A stretch of DNA of 64,000 nt from Apis mellifera (lineage: Eukaryota > Arthropoda > Insecta > Hymenoptera > Apidae), in contig NC_037639.1 of the NCBI RefSeq assembly GCF_003254395.2, forward strand, positions 8,794,501 through 8,858,500. The letters are read 5' to 3'. Positions within the stretch are counted from its first letter, which is position 1. The number at the start of each line of letters is the position of its first letter. The notes beneath the pieces are model-generated. The model did no database searches, had not been told where the DNA came from, and was given only the letters and a program-made list of their open reading frames with translations. Position numbers and translations under genes: made by a program. Shown here piece after piece: positions 44,901-57,700 of this stretch.

Positions 44901-46650
44901 AACCGCGTTATCTACGCGTAAACACGGTGAAATATGGGCGTGCGGAAGGGTGACTCGCACGCTCCTTATTCTCGTGCGGATAAAACCGGCACGTTTTATG
45001 GCGATGCGTCGGCGGCGACCACTTAAGAAATGGCCTTACCGTACGCTCGAACGCGGTGAAAGGATGTTTTAATTTACAGGCTGCCGCTAATGCGCCGGGT
45101 GTCGCGAGGATCAAGCTCGTTCATTAACATGCAATCGTTGCCCGCCGGGAATAAATTTCGCCTCGATCCTCGAACCGATTGTTTATTACGGCGGAATTCA
45201 ATTTTGCAAAGCTCACCGCGATTACCTTCGACCTGCCCCCTCCCCCGCCTTTGAATAGAAATTGATTCATCAAACTTGCAAAGTTGGATATCGGTTTTAT
45301 ATATATATATATATACTATTAATCTTTTTTCCCATGATATTATAGTATACGAGGTTAACTGAGTGGTAAATTGGGAATAAGTGTTATTGTGGAATGAATT
45401 ATTCCTTTGTGTTTTAATTCGTTTACGAGGCCTGCTAAAAATATTCAGAAAAGTATATATATATATAGTTTTAGTTAATTTGTAAGTTATACGATTCCAT
45501 TTGAATGTGAATACATACGTTTTTATATGTTTAATTTTCAAATTGGACTATAGGTCTTAAATGATAATTTGATAAGTCTTCTTTTAAACGAAGATCAAAG
45601 AAATCGAGAATGATAAGAGAAACCTTACCGATATCTATCTTCCTTGTCGTCATCTGGCCAATGCACCGTTGCATAAGGAATCGAAATTAACTTACAATTC
45701 TTGAAAACGGAGAAGAAGTGATGAGACTGGTGATGGTGAAATAGAATTCAAAATAGGATTCGGGGAGAGGTGTCGGTGTGCATTATAGAGGAGAACTTGG
45801 TCGAATCGTTATTGAGCTTTCTTCTAGACTTTCGACCTCGGAGTCGTCGACTACCATTTTCTTTAACTTGCACGGGATCGTGCACTTCCCTTTCTTCGAC
45901 CCGAGGGAAACTTTCTTAATTCATGCTTCCTCACCCGTCCGCGTCAAGACGCCAATCCTCGTGAATCCTTCCATCCCTCTTGCTCCATCGTCAAATTTTT
46001 CCGGAGGTAACCGCGTGAAACATCGCGGAACAAATTAATTTCAATTCCTGAAATTTTTCTTTATCGACGGATTATCACGGAAAGACATATCAAAAAGAAT
46101 TTCACTTCCTTTAGAAAGATCCTTATAAAGTTATGACCGATTCGTATAAGGTGTGTCCGTTTTTAAAAGAAGAAGAGGAAGAAGAAGCCATGCATCTTCC
46201 GCTTAATAGAGCCAGAGTGTTTCCAACGTAGCTCCCTTCGATCAATTTATTACACTCACTCAAGCCCGTTACGACGTTCTCGTTTTGCACGTTTTGGATC
46301 GGTCGCAGCTCGCTTCCTCCGCCGGCTGTTCGTTGACCGCGTTCACCGGTTACCGCACCTGATCGCCGATTTATTTCCATTCCCCTTTCCCCCGCGGATT
46401 CTGATTTCTTTGTTCGAAGAAAGCCAAGTCGAGCAAAGTCCACCAACGTCTTCCGAACACAGCGTTTCATAATTCGAGAAAGAATCGAGGGAATTTCTTC
46501 GATCGATCCTTCGAAGGAATCGTCGTATTTTAATTTCGACGCTCTCTCCTCCAAACATTTGCGATTCTTATCTCATCGATTCTTAAAAGAAAAAAAACGA
46601 GTTCAACGATGATTTGATTTTTCTTCTTTATATTCCTCGCGAAACTTCCC
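44901..46650. other. non-coding, no gene seen
   Basis: TA runs at about 45297-45316 and 45453-45468 lie in AT-rich sequence. The minus-strand frames at 45074-45541 and 46123-46554 have no domain features. Confidence 0.5.
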
Positions 46651-47490
46651 TTCCCCGTTTTCTTCTCTTCTATCACTCGCGTTCAACCACACACTACATA
46701 CCCACGCTCGATGATACGTATATCATCCAGGAGAAGGTGGAGAGACCGGTCCACGATTATGATGCGGTGGTAGTTTGAAGTTGGCGTAATAACAGGCCTC
46801 GAACGCGTGCTCCACCGATGAGAATGCGCCGCAGGGCTAGAAACGTCGATTCCTCCGCTTCGATTAGTAGTTACCGGCCCTAGAACCGTCGACCATCCAC
46901 CTCGAGATAGTTTCAGTTATCGTCTATAAAGTGCTAACGCCCCGATCCTACGCTCGTTCCACGGATCGAGATTCTCGTTACGCCGCACGCACGATCACGC
47001 TCTTACCTTTATTATATCCGACCAGAAGAGGATCCACTTCCTCGATCACCTTGATCGCAAAAAAAAAACCTCGAGTGTAATTACCGCGTAAATCTAGCCG
47101 ATTTGCATACACCATTCGATCGCACTGACGACATTTTCTCACGCGTTTCGTTGTTCCACGTGTATTCGGAATCCGAGAAGTAGATCAGATTCCATCAATC
47201 CTTTCACTTTAACACTTTAATCGAACCTCCAGGAAACGGATCAACACACACTCGATGACGATTTTCTTGTTCCACGGCGATCGTCGTTACGAATTTTATT
47301 CGAAAAATAATATATTCGCGACGTAATATTTCTTTCGGAAGAGGAACGTTCCACGCGAGTGAACGTAAGGACGCACAATGTTTGAAAAATATCGAGTAGC
47401 AACGTTCCTTTATCTTATCTTTCTTTCGTCGAACGAATAAACAAACACTGACGCATACTCGTGACTCATACGTATCTTCCTTCTCCCCTC
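46651..47490. other. non-coding, no gene seen
   Basis: Mixed sequence. TTCAGTTATCG near 46911 is an initiator-like word, but no paired TATA or DPE is evident. Confidence 0.45.
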
Positions 47491-47928
47491 TTAAGCATTC
47501 ACCTTCGTGCTACGTACTCTCGTCAGTATACACAACGATTTCGAACTTCGCAGTTTGCCTTTTACGCAGTTGTCTGCAACGTGTTCGAATGGAAAATCCG
47601 GAAGAACTTTGCTCGATTCGATCGTACGGCATGGCCTCGAACGTGTTAATCGATCGATGAAGTGCATACGGAAAGAAGTGCATACCATTCCTTGGAACGA
47701 CGAAATGGACGTTGGAGGAGTTCGCAGCACGCAGGACAACGGGGGATCGTAAGCCGGCCACGTTTCGAATGGAGGAGCGTATAAAAGGAGGTCGATGGTC
47801 GATTCGATGGATAAAACGGATCGAATCAACGCATGAACGGAGAGTCGAAACGGTAGTAGGCCCAGGATAAATTTACGAAAGGTAAGCCAGAGAGAGAGCC
47901 ATCGCGTGAAACGGTTACGAGGGCCCAC
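47491..47928. other. segment open on both strands
   Basis: The plus frame 47507-47752 (LVSIHNDFELRSLPFTQLSA, then Ser/Thr/Arg-containing to a TAA) has many codons beginning with a purine and reads protein-like. The minus strand is open for 145 codons and a second minus frame for 83. TATAAAAGG at about 47780 is a TATA-box-like word on the plus strand without an initiator at the usual distance. No family is recognised; chance is favoured. Confidence 0.15.
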
Positions 47929-48857
47929 CGCGGTTTTATGACGGTTTACGGCCAGCTCGGCCGAGATTTCGCGCGATGGGAATACGAGTGGTATTACGGT
48001 GTGTCGTTACGTTATGCTTCTTCGCTGCGGAATACGAGGCTGGCTTCTCACAACATCAAAGCTGAGGTTGCATTTGTGTTTGCATAAACGGGTATTAAGA
48101 GTATTCGCGATGAACATTTTGGTAACGGTAAGGGGGGACGATGGTTGTTTGAGCGACGATAGATTACGTGCTCGAAAGGATATCTAAAAGCGTTACGATG
48201 TGTGTGATAAACTTGCGTGAATTATATTATTCGCGAGCATAGAATAGCGAATAATATAGCGAATATACGAATGTTCAGATGTAATAATAAAAAATTGTGA
48301 GATACATGTTGAATCATAAGATATTAAAATTGATATTGAAACTCTCAGATACGTATATAATCGATTTCAAGGTGAGGATAATTTTAATAACTTTTCCAAT
48401 ACTTTCAAAAACATCTGAATATTCGAAAATTGTTTACAAACTTTAATTTGAAACGTTAGAAACGAATCGGTCATCGGATTCGCGATAATCGTAGCTTTTA
48501 ACTCGTGAAAATGAAAAAAGAACGGAGAGAAGAAAAGGGAGGGGACGAGGGGACGAAAACAGCCGCAACGAGATTCGTTGGTTATCTAGGAACTTGTTAC
48601 GCCGGCCATGCGCACCGGAAATCCCACTCTCGTTTCGCAAATAACACGGGGAAAGGGGCGGAAGTGGACAAAACCAGAGATTGTTTGCGCGCCTTCCCCC
48701 GTAAAACGGCCGTTTTTTTCCCTCGAGTGAAAAGCGTTGGAGAATTATAAGTCGAAACCGCTTAACCTGCTCGATGTCGGTTAAGGTCGACAATTGTGAC
48801 ATTGTCTCGCGAGAAATAGCAGGATGGTAGCCACGGGATGAATGAATCGTTCCCTCG
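47929..48857. other. non-coding, no gene seen
   Basis: AT-rich after about 48180. No gene or repeat family is recognised. Confidence 0.5.
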
Positions 48858-49628
48858 TCTCTCTCTCTCTCTCTTCCTCTTCTCGCATTACCTTTTACCT
48901 TTTACGTGCCCAAAGGAGTGGAGAGACGACAACAACGGCAAAGGAAAAGGCGTAACCGAGAAAACCTTCTTCTTCTTCTTCGTTCGTTTCGAAATGACTG
49001 GTTTGCTCGGTTGCCCGGACACAGAGTGCCTCGAAAGAAGGGAAGAAGAAGGGAACGAGCGAGAAAGAGAGGAGATCGGAAAAAAGCTGGGGTGATATCC
49101 CTTGAGACGCGCTCGGTAAAACGGAACACACGTACACGCGTGGCGAACAATGAGACGAAGGGAGAGAGGAGGAAGAAGAGAAAGAAGAAACGAGAGGAGA
49201 AGAAAGAGGCGTTGGAAAATCCGGGGGAGACGTGGACACGATTCAATGGTGCCTTCAAGTTTTTCCGGTTTTTCCTCGAGGGGGAGGGGAATAATTGGGG
49301 CCGGAAAGGTATTGACCCGGGAGAAGAGAGAGACGAGAGAGCGTAACCGGCAGCGGAGAAGAACGGGAACGGGTCGAGGGTATTGGGGGTATTTGCAGCT
49401 GGTGTTTTTCACGCCGCGAAAACGAAAGGCAATCCTTAATGATTCTGACCCAAATAGAATCAACTCTGCGGTGATGAAATCACAATAAGGAATATCATTG
49501 TGGTTGCGTTCGTTTCGTTCTCTTTTTTCTTTTTTTTTTCTCTCGAACTTCAATACCGCGTTCCCTTCATTCGAATGAATCCCTATCCCATTCATCTTTT
49601 TTTTCTGTAATACTGTGCGAGTCCACTT
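48858..49628. other. CT run and purine-rich segment
   Basis: (CT)n at about 48858-48874, then strongly purine-rich sequence to about 49350. The complementary pyrimidines hold a 235-codon minus frame open; it is Ser/Leu/Phe/Arg-rich and judged spurious. Confidence 0.5.
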
Positions 49629-49651
49629 GAGAGAGAGAGAGAGAGAGAGAA
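49629..49651. repeat. (GA)n microsatellite
   Basis: Pure GA dinucleotide run. Confidence 0.95.
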
Positions 49652-51072
49652 ATTATCGAACGTTATATCTGGGTAATGGTAAAAAAAAAAAATAATCGTG
49701 GAAAGCGGATACGGATACGGGATCTCTGGTCTTCTTCGCTCGATCGCGAGAGAAAAACGGATAGGAATTACAAGAGAAATTACTTTTCCCTCTTCCTCCT
49801 TTTTATCAATATACGAGGTGTCTTGAGCGGAGGCGGAGGATATTCCCGCGGAAAACAAGAGTGTCGCAATGCCAGCGTGGCTGTAATTCTCTCGGTGGTG
49901 AGAATTTTATAAATAAAAAAGTTCCGCAACAAGGCACGAACTCGACGAGTGGTCGGAGAATAAGAAGTTCGAGGTTGGCTGCTGCTGCTGCCGCCGCGCT
50001 CTTCTTCTTCTTCTACCGGTTGCGATAGTTTTTCAGAAAATAACGCTGCAGCTCCGCTCTCCTTCGCGCCGCAGGACAACTCGCGGAAAGATATATTTTC
50101 TATTTTAAATTCGGTTTTTATTTATATACCGCCAACGGTTCTCGCCGCTTGCCTTCTCATCCGCTCTTTCCCTTCCCCCATTCCTCTTCCTTTTTTTTTT
50201 TCGATACGTTTATTTCTCCGAGATTCCATGGCAGATTTGGGTCGATTTTCAACGTGAAATAAATATTAATGTCGCCGTTGAAAAGAGATGATTTTTATTA
50301 CGTATATATTCTCCGCGACATTGATGTCACTAAGTACGATATTTTATATACGTTAATATATGTAATTTCCCTCGAAAAAAACCGTAACAATTTCACGGAG
50401 AAACGTTTTTCCTTTCCAAAAGAAGAATCTCGTTGAATAACGAAAATCGTTTCGATGAATCGAGCGAAAATAACAGTAGCATAAAAGAAAAATCTCCACC
50501 ATCTCTTCTCTCCTTTACGTTCCCTTTTTCGTTCAAACGTCCAGTTTATTCTCCGCATTTTTAAAACCTTCGCGAAACACGTTTCTCCCATTCACCCCCG
50601 AACAGCCCCAATCTATCGTGCCCACCCATTGAACGTCACCCGTTTCTTCGTGGCAACGGAAACGGTCTTGCCGTTTACAACCAGACCAGAGCCAACTCGC
50701 AAATTTTGTCCACGCTTTTCAACGCAACGTCCGCTTTTTAGTTACAGGCTCGAGTCAAAAAAGAAAGAGAGAGGAGGACAATCATCCCTCGTCGACGAGG
50801 CGTCGCATGCCCTTTGCAACCGAACGATTCTCACCAACGGAATCTTCGAAACGACGGAGACTCTTCTTCTCCCCTCCCTCCCTCTCTTCCCTTATGAAAC
50901 TCGTCTTTGAACCTCGTCTTTGAATCGCAAAGAAACGTTGCGCGCGATAGAGAATAAAATTCACGCGTCCGTCCCCTCGTACGAGCTTTCTGCTCTTTTG
51001 CATCCGCGATCAATCGTGGAGAAAATCTCAACGGGGGTCGAAATCCGCGGCATCAGCTTCCACGAACAATTT
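49652..51072. other. non-coding, no gene seen
   Basis: Mixed sequence with a T11 run near 50191 and CTTTGAA-type doublets (CTCGTCTTTGAA twice near 50900-50924). No gene is recognised. Confidence 0.5.
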
Positions 51073-51136
51073 GAGATAGAGAAAGAGATGGATAGAGATA
51101 GAGATATAGAAAGAGAGAGAGAGAGAGAGAGAGAGA
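51073..51136. repeat. imperfect GATA/GA repeat
   Basis: GATAGA units pass into a pure GA run from about 51111. GATAGA units contain GATA-factor cores, but simple repeat is the primary description. Confidence 0.9.
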
Positions 51137-52581
51137 AGCCACGCCACTTTCCGTGGTTAGTCGGGCAGTAAATAAAGCTGTCTACCTTTAAAACAATAAG
51201 AGCGTCTCGCGAACGGATATCACTCGACCCGGTCTTTCTCTCGAGCAATTTCGTTGCCGCGACACGACAGGCGCAGACCATCGGAAAACAAGGCGGCTGC
51301 AATATTTGTCGAGGAAAATCTGGGGGGAGGGAGTAGGGCAAATTGAAATGACGCGTGTGAGATGAACCTGTCACGACCTCCAGACTTTTTCCATCATGAA
51401 AATTGCACGTGAATCCCCTCCCCTTACACGATATATCTCGCGTATATATATATATACCTTATGAGTTGAGAATTAATGTTGCAGAGTTTGGCGCTCGGTT
51501 CAACTTTACTTCCGACCAGGAGGATCGCTCGAGTTTTCGTCTTATTGCCATCATTCCGTAACACCTGCATCCCTCGAAATCGTGAAATCGGTTACTCGTC
51601 CACCCGATTCGATTCGAAATGTAGAGCGCTTCCTTCGAGGAATTCTATCTCGAGATCGAAAATCACGAGATCGCGAAATCCCAATTACACGATCGGAGGA
51701 AAGTTTGATCTCTGGCCAAGTTTTACTCGAGAAATATTCGAGGATAGACTTCGACGAGTGTCTGGTAGTGGAATACAGAGAGTCGGAGGAAAAAGCGCGC
51801 GCGGTCTATCCGAGATAGAACAGGAGGGACAAGCCTCGTCCTCGAAAGCGTAATGCCTCGCCATTGTTATTCAATGGGTAACGTCGGCGAGCTAATGCGT
51901 CGAGATAAGAAGTGTTTTATATGCACGGAGGTGGGATAAGTTTCGAAACGCGTATTCCAGACAGATACGCACGCCGTTTTCGATTGCCCCTTAACATCGT
52001 TCGGATGTATACCCATACTCGGTTTAGGGAGAAGCCTTCGAGTCTTCTTTCTATTTTTCTTCAGCTCGTTCTTCCGCGCGTGGAAAATAAAATACGGGGG
52101 AGGAATAAGATATGACACGTCGGAAATTCCACGTGGAGAAAGAGTATCAATTTTCGCGAGAGGGGAGGATCATCAATCATCGATTATTACCAATCATTCT
52201 TAATCGCTCATCTTCGACGACAAGCTCGAAAAAGTTAATCGACGCTATTTTCGAAAACTGTTATATCACGGTCGACGAATTATCGGCGGAACATCGGATT
52301 CACAGGTTCGATATAATTCTTTTCGAGAACGCTTTCGCTTTCGCGGGAAATTCTGTCACCTTGATGGCCGGCTGCTTAATTTCCGGGATAGGCTCATTAA
52401 TAACGGTGTAAGGGAAAGGAACGCGTGCAGGTCGGTGTGGAAGTCGGCCGCCTTTGTCTCGACTTCCGGCCTCCCGATGCTTTTCACGGGAGCATCCACC
52501 CTTCCTGACGAGGGTACAAAACTTTCACCAACCCCTTTCTTCGTGCTCACCTCTATCCTCTCCGTATTCCCCGTAGGCAGT
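51137..52581. other. non-coding, no gene seen
   Basis: Short TA run at about 51445-51457; otherwise mixed CpG sequence with multiple short frames. Confidence 0.5.
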
Positions 52582-52615
52582 CTGGCTGGGTGGCTGGCTG
52601 GCTGGCTGGCTGGCT
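52582..52615. repeat. (TGGC)n tetranucleotide repeat
   Basis: About seven TGGC units with one GGG interruption. One frame reads as a Trp/Leu/Ala/Gly repeat. Confidence 0.92.
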
Positions 52616-53989
52616 CGTCGCTGAAACTTCAAACTTTTCCACTCGTCGACTCGAAATAGATGGATCTTACGAGGCTCGTTGCGCTTGTTTTCGAAAGAAG
52701 ATCTTCGTTCCTTTCCTCTCTTACTTCCTCCTATTCTCTGTCCTTCTCGATCGATGAAAATGGCCATCTATTACGAAATCTATGCTCGATTAACGATAGA
52801 ACCGCGTCGCAATCTCATCGAGGAAAGGCTAAAAAAAACCCTTGGAAAATTATATCAAGTTCGAGGTCTATCATACGTATTATCACTCCCTAAGAGGATA
52901 TCGGTATAAGTTCGCCACCCTACGAAATTACAGGTTACAGGTGCCACGAACCCGGCAGTTAGAGGTCTCACGAACAAACACCGAAACCAATTTACGCGGC
53001 CGCGAAAAATGAACTTATTCCACTGGCAATCAACCAGCAAGCCCGGCGATTAAGCGATCAACCTGACAATCTGGCCTGGGACGCGTGAGCCGCAGTTGCA
53101 ACGGTTTCCCCTCGAAAACACGGAGGCCGTATGCGGCTGTCTAAGCCGCTAACGAAAATTGTAGCCTTAGAACGCTTCTAGTCCGCCCTAATTATACGCT
53201 ATTATCCAACGATCGTGCGCGCACGAATACAAGTTCAAAGGAAATACGTTGCTTGTAACACGCACGTATGGCGAAACGCAGATTCGTCTCGGAGCGGAGG
53301 TCTCGCGGCGCGTGCAAATGTCAGCTTCCCTCGACACATTCCTCCCTTCGCGGACCGATGTATCGATTGTGTCTCGAACGGCCTTCGGGCATACAAAGAG
53401 TGCGTAAAGTCTTGCCGTGAAGAAGCGAGAAACGATTGGCACGCTCGAGATATCTCGGGCAAATTATCGGTATAACTTAGCAAGTCGGATCGATGTATCG
53501 ACGATTCCCGACAAGAGAGGGTCCCTTGGATGGCAACGGTTCTCTTGGTAAATAATGAATGGGAACCTGGACGAGGGATCGGCGTGACGAATCGAAGTCG
53601 AGCAAGATTCGTTCTCTCTCGCATGCAGATAGATCGTAATTCCCTTCCATTCACGGATCCAACATCTGGCCGAGTTAAAACAAGTTCGAGATATTAACGA
53701 TTGTTACGCTTGATAATTGATTTCGATCGATCCTGGTTCGCGTCGATGATCGTCCCATCGTGATAAATAAAAATTGCCACTTTGTGTAAAAAAAAAAAGA
53801 AAAGTTCTTAACAAAACGGGCGAGAATGATAAAATGGCGCGTAGAAAATGGAGTTTCTAATTAATCGAAAGCGGGGAGGGAGAGGGAAGGGAGCGGCGCT
53901 CGATCGAGGACACGAGCGGCGGCGGCTACCTTGGTCCAGGGGCGAACAATAATTGCGTTACGGTGGAAATGGTGATTTTAATTCATCAC
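52616..53989. other. non-coding; low-repeat DNA near 53.0-53.2 kb
   Basis: Mostly repeat-free mixed sequence. The stretch 53040-53210 resembles the candidate regulatory blocks in texture, with CCTAATTATACG near 53187. An A12-type run lies near 53789-53800. No gene is recognised. Confidence 0.45.
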
Positions 53990-54245
53990 GGTGACTGGAA
54001 ACGCGCCGTTCAAAATCAATTACAAACTTCAGAGATGGTAACAATTACGGGGGGATCCTCGCGCGCACTCGTTGCACTCTGATTATTCAACGACCCAGTT
54101 GAACGGAGAGCCGCAACGAATGCTCCGCTAGTTTACTGCCGGAGAACTTTTCCCCGCAGTTAAAGTAAATAATCTGTGATATTATTTCGCGTCTTGCGGG
54201 AACGCGAAGCGCCCATAAATCGGCTACGATTTATGAGATTTATTT
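53990..54245. promoter_or_regulatory. low-repeat block with CATAAA inverted pair, candidate regulatory element
   Basis: Contains GTGAT/ATCAC arms around TTTAATTC near 53971-53988 just upstream, CAATTACAAAC near 54018, GTAAATAATC near 54164 and the CATAAATCG hairpin at 54214-54235. CATAAA/TTTATG is a posterior Hox or Caudal-type word. Inference only. Confidence 0.25.
54214..54235. other. 9-bp hairpin CATAAATCG/CGATTTATG
   Basis: Perfect arms at 54214-54222 and 54227-54235 around a GCTA loop. It places two CATAAA words in opposite orientation, as in a paired protein-binding site. Confidence 0.7.
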
Positions 54246-54275
54246 GTCTCGACAGTTTCTGCTTTTTACTTTCTC

Positions 54276-54300
54276 TTTCTCTCTCTCTCTCTGTCTCTTT
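54276..54300. repeat. (CT)n microsatellite
   Basis: CT-rich run with one GT interruption. Confidence 0.85.
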
Positions 54301-54994
54301 CTTCGATCACAATTATTTTCACGCTATTTGATTCTCGAATGTTTCAACGTACAGCGATGTAATAACAATTACGACATTCGATTAACAAATTTGACATCTT
54401 TTAAGTTATGCAAGTTTAAATATTTGTCGCGATCGATTGAAAGTACTTGACATTGGATTTCACGAAAGATAGACAAATACGTTGGACATCGATTATAAAT
54501 ATTTGCACCGCAATATGGTAACAAATATTTATCATACCCACGGGACAGAATTGCAATTCAATTCGTTGAAATATAGAAAAGGGGGGGAATCTGATTATCC
54601 CGAATCGAATGAAAAGATTTTTCGAAATTCATTGAACCGAAGAACTGTTATAGTCGATTGTCCTCGTGTATCCTCCCTCTTTATCTCTCTCTCATTTTCA
54701 AAATTTATACGATGACGCGAAAAAACGCAGCGCTATCGCTAGACGGAAAATTCCTCGTAGATAATTCAGCTCTACGGTAAATTGGTCCGCTTGTAAATTC
54801 TTAAGAAACCCTTTCCGAACGTCTGTTCACCGAATCTCTTTCATCGGGGCACGCCACTTCCTCGCCCACCTCCTGTCCTCGCCCTTTGATTCATCCTATA
54901 TATGAATCAGAGAGGATACACGAATCATCCACTTAATGAAACGTTTACACAAGCGACAAGGAGCCCCCATATCTTTGACTCGGGCGAAATAAAA
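54301..54994. other. AT-rich, no gene seen
   Basis: AT-rich sequence with G7 near 54581. No gene is recognised. Confidence 0.5.
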
Positions 54995-54995
54995 G

Positions 54996-55031
<36 letters not shown>

Positions 55032-55034
55032 TCG
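54995..55034. repeat. CT repeat with TT interruptions
   Basis: Same style as the 25.8 kb tract: CT runs separated by TT, a homopyrimidine block of about 38 nt. Confidence 0.88.
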
Positions 55035-56270
55035 GGTAGACGACCCGGCCACTCTCGTTCCCGAGACACCGTCCTCAAGGCATAAACTCGTTTCGAAGAG
55101 AGGGCGGCTGTTGGCTCTGCCAGCCAGCTTCTTCAAATGCGTTCCCTCTCGGAACATTGCGTTCTGTAAGAAATTAAGATGTGGAGGGTGGGGGAGGAGG
55201 AGTGGGCGGAAATTCTGGTGTCGCGGAAAAAGGAATTGCTGATACGATGATGGCGGGCGGCAATCTTCCCTCTTTCCTCTCGAAACCTCTTCGGTGCTTG
55301 CTTCGTTTCCTCCCTGAATTTCCTCCTCCGCGCTCGTTCCATTTCCACCGCGATCTCGCATACGTCGCGTATATACGTGGAGAAATATGAATGTGCACGG
55401 GACAAGTGTTTCGTGTATGTGCGTGTATGTGCAATGCTCGTCAACGGCGGCGGTGGAAAAAGTTTAGGGGCAACGATCGTGGAAACGAAAGTGGACCGAG
55501 CGAAATCGTGGACTTGTTGTCGAGGGTCGGAGGTGGTTTCGAGTTGGCGGTTAACCGGAAACTGTCCGTGCCTAGGACGCGTAAAACCTGCACGCCACGT
55601 ATTCGTACACTTTTTCACTGGGGCTGCGTTTTTCGCCCCCCGCAACATCTCTGACCAAGTTCCAACGCCGGCAGGAATTTCCGTGTTGTTTTCTAGAATT
55701 TTTTCAACCCTCGTTTCTAATATTCTTCGCTCGGTATTTTCCGCATGGAGACGAGATTTTTTCTCTTTCTCTTTTTTTTTTTTTAATTTGTCGTTTTTTT
55801 CCCCGAGTCTCGTTTGCGTTTTCGAAACAACTAAGTGAGTCGGATTTAGAAGATTCAGAGGTTCAGAACGCAATTCTGGTCGAGTAATTTTTCTTCTTTT
55901 TTTTTTTCTATCAAAGTATTTTTGTAACAAGTAGGATCGTTAATTGCGCTCAGCTGCAGGATATTAGAAGGTATTCAAGAGCGTATAATTACCATCGTTT
56001 CGTGACTGTTGAATATTTAAACGGGGAAACTTAGATATGCAGATAGTGTCTCGATCTTCTTCGCAAGATTCGTTTAAGAATCGTGATTACGATCGTTTAT
56101 TTTATACATATATATCTATATGTATTAATTTTGATCAATTGATTTCGATTGTCATCTAATTTTTATCTATATCTAAAAATACCTTACGATTGTACTACAT
56201 TCGGCCTCGTATATTTTTCGTATTTTCGCGTTACGTTAAATTACATTAAATTCGTGGAAACGAACAAGAA
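55035..56270. other. non-coding; long spurious minus frame
   Basis: T runs near 55770-55783 and 55899-55908 generate Lys-rich minus frames, including the longest open frame in the window (265 codons), which is not recognised and is judged spurious. Confidence 0.5.
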
Positions 56271-57415
56271 ATTACGGCCAGAGAAAAACAGTTGTATTTA
56301 GACCGCCTTCAATGTCGGTCAGATTCAGAAAAATCCTATTTTCCAGGGACTTTCTGAACCAAGGCCTGGTATCCTTTAATCGCTCCGCCTTAACGTCAAG
56401 CACAGCCGGTGTCCCTGCGGAGGACAGGGTTGAATATTTTATGTTACTCTTTAAAGGCACCGTGCCGCGGAATTAAATACTTTTCATCCATGTCGAACGG
56501 GTTTTAATCAAATTTTATCACGGTACAGATATCTCGAATATCCGTAAACTCCAAATTTTCTTTCTCGAGTAAAATCACATGAGCGTGCAAAGATCGAATC
56601 GTATGATTCAAGATATTTTCATCGTACAAAAATTCTATCGCCATTCCGCGGTAAGTCAACTTTTGACGAGGAAGCGCGTCTGCGAAACCCTCGTCTTTCT
56701 CGAGTAGATGAAAGAATTACGATCGAGAATCATTTCGAAAGAGAATAATTCGCACGAAACTGGTATGGCAAGTCGAATGCAAGTGTCTCCGATCGTTACG
56801 CGATGATCGTAATACTCCTCGAGTGTCGTGACACTTTCGACGAAGAGAAAGATCGTTATCCTCGCGGTGGTAATCATCCTTTCGAGGAGCCAGGCTTTCA
56901 TCGCTTTGGGAAGTGGATGGTTCCACCATTGTTATCGAAGAAAGAGAAAAAAAAAGAAAGAATTACGAAGGACCGACGGTTCGAGGAATGATAAATAACT
57001 CGGTGTCAAGAGGAGGCATCATCATCAGTCAACGTAACGGGCGGGAAAACCGGCTTGTTACTCGAAGTCGAGCCGATATCGATCGAGCGTCCCGCAGCCA
57101 GGGCCTTAACTATCGTTCGTTGCATCTTCCCTCGAGTGTAAAAGTGTATCGTGACCCAGAAACCCGGTGCGCCTTCCACGGGAAATGATTTGGCCGATTG
57201 CTTTCCTCCGCCCGTTTGCTCATTGTCAGGAGTTGCACGTTGCACTCGATCGCGTGATCGCCAGTAGTGTTACACGTCCTGCCGTCTCTCATCAATCATT
57301 CGGCCATCACGCGAATTCCTGTCGTCTGTCCGCCTCCCATCAACGACTATCGCTCGAAGAAAACGAAACCCTCTCCTTCCTTCACAGCGTACTTTTACGT
57401 ACGCCACTACGATAA
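56271..57415. other. non-coding; repeat-free stretch at 56.27-56.47 kb
   Basis: The first 200 nt are repeat-free with CCCTG/CAGGG arms near 56412-56430, and the minus frame reads TLSSAGTPAVLDVKAERLKD. This is the sort of sequence that could be a conserved element or an exon, but no splice sites or family are evident. The rest is mixed with an A-rich run near 56946. Confidence 0.4.
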
Positions 57416-57700
57416 TCTATTATTGGGCCCGATCGGCCGGTTTCTAGGAACGGCGGGGGACGCCGTGGCCGAGGCGAAGGCAAATCAGGCGGGGATTGCA
57501 TGCCCTCCGAGCACGGCCCCCGATCCTCTTTAACGATCGCTTTTACGACCGATTCGTGGCCGCGAATCTTTAACCTCGCCTGAGCCGTGTCCCGATCGCG
57601 TAATTGCCGTCGCTGTATATCCCTTCCATCGACGTTTATTATTTCCGCCTATACGATCGCGATAGGCCGGCCATCGAGCGGACGGATGGTACACGAAAAA
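57416..57700. promoter_or_regulatory. CpG-rich low-repeat block
   Basis: GC-rich, no microsatellite, with GCGTAATTGCCG near 57597. A plus frame reads GPIGRFLGTAGDAVAEAKAN but is short and unmatched. Regulatory character is a guess from texture. Confidence 0.15.

Noticed and set aside
47780..47790. TATA-box promoter (TATAAAAGG)
   Set aside because: No initiator-type word at about 30 bp downstream and no supporting transcript feature; kept only as a remark.
48888..49595. 235-codon minus-strand frame
   Set aside because: Produced by the complement of a long purine tract; Ser/Leu/Phe/Arg-biased throughout.
55133..55930. Longest open frame (265 codons, minus strand)
   Set aside because: It starts inside poly-T-derived Lys runs, is K/R-rich with no domain, and overlaps equally open plus frames. 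Openness is explained by tracts lacking stops.
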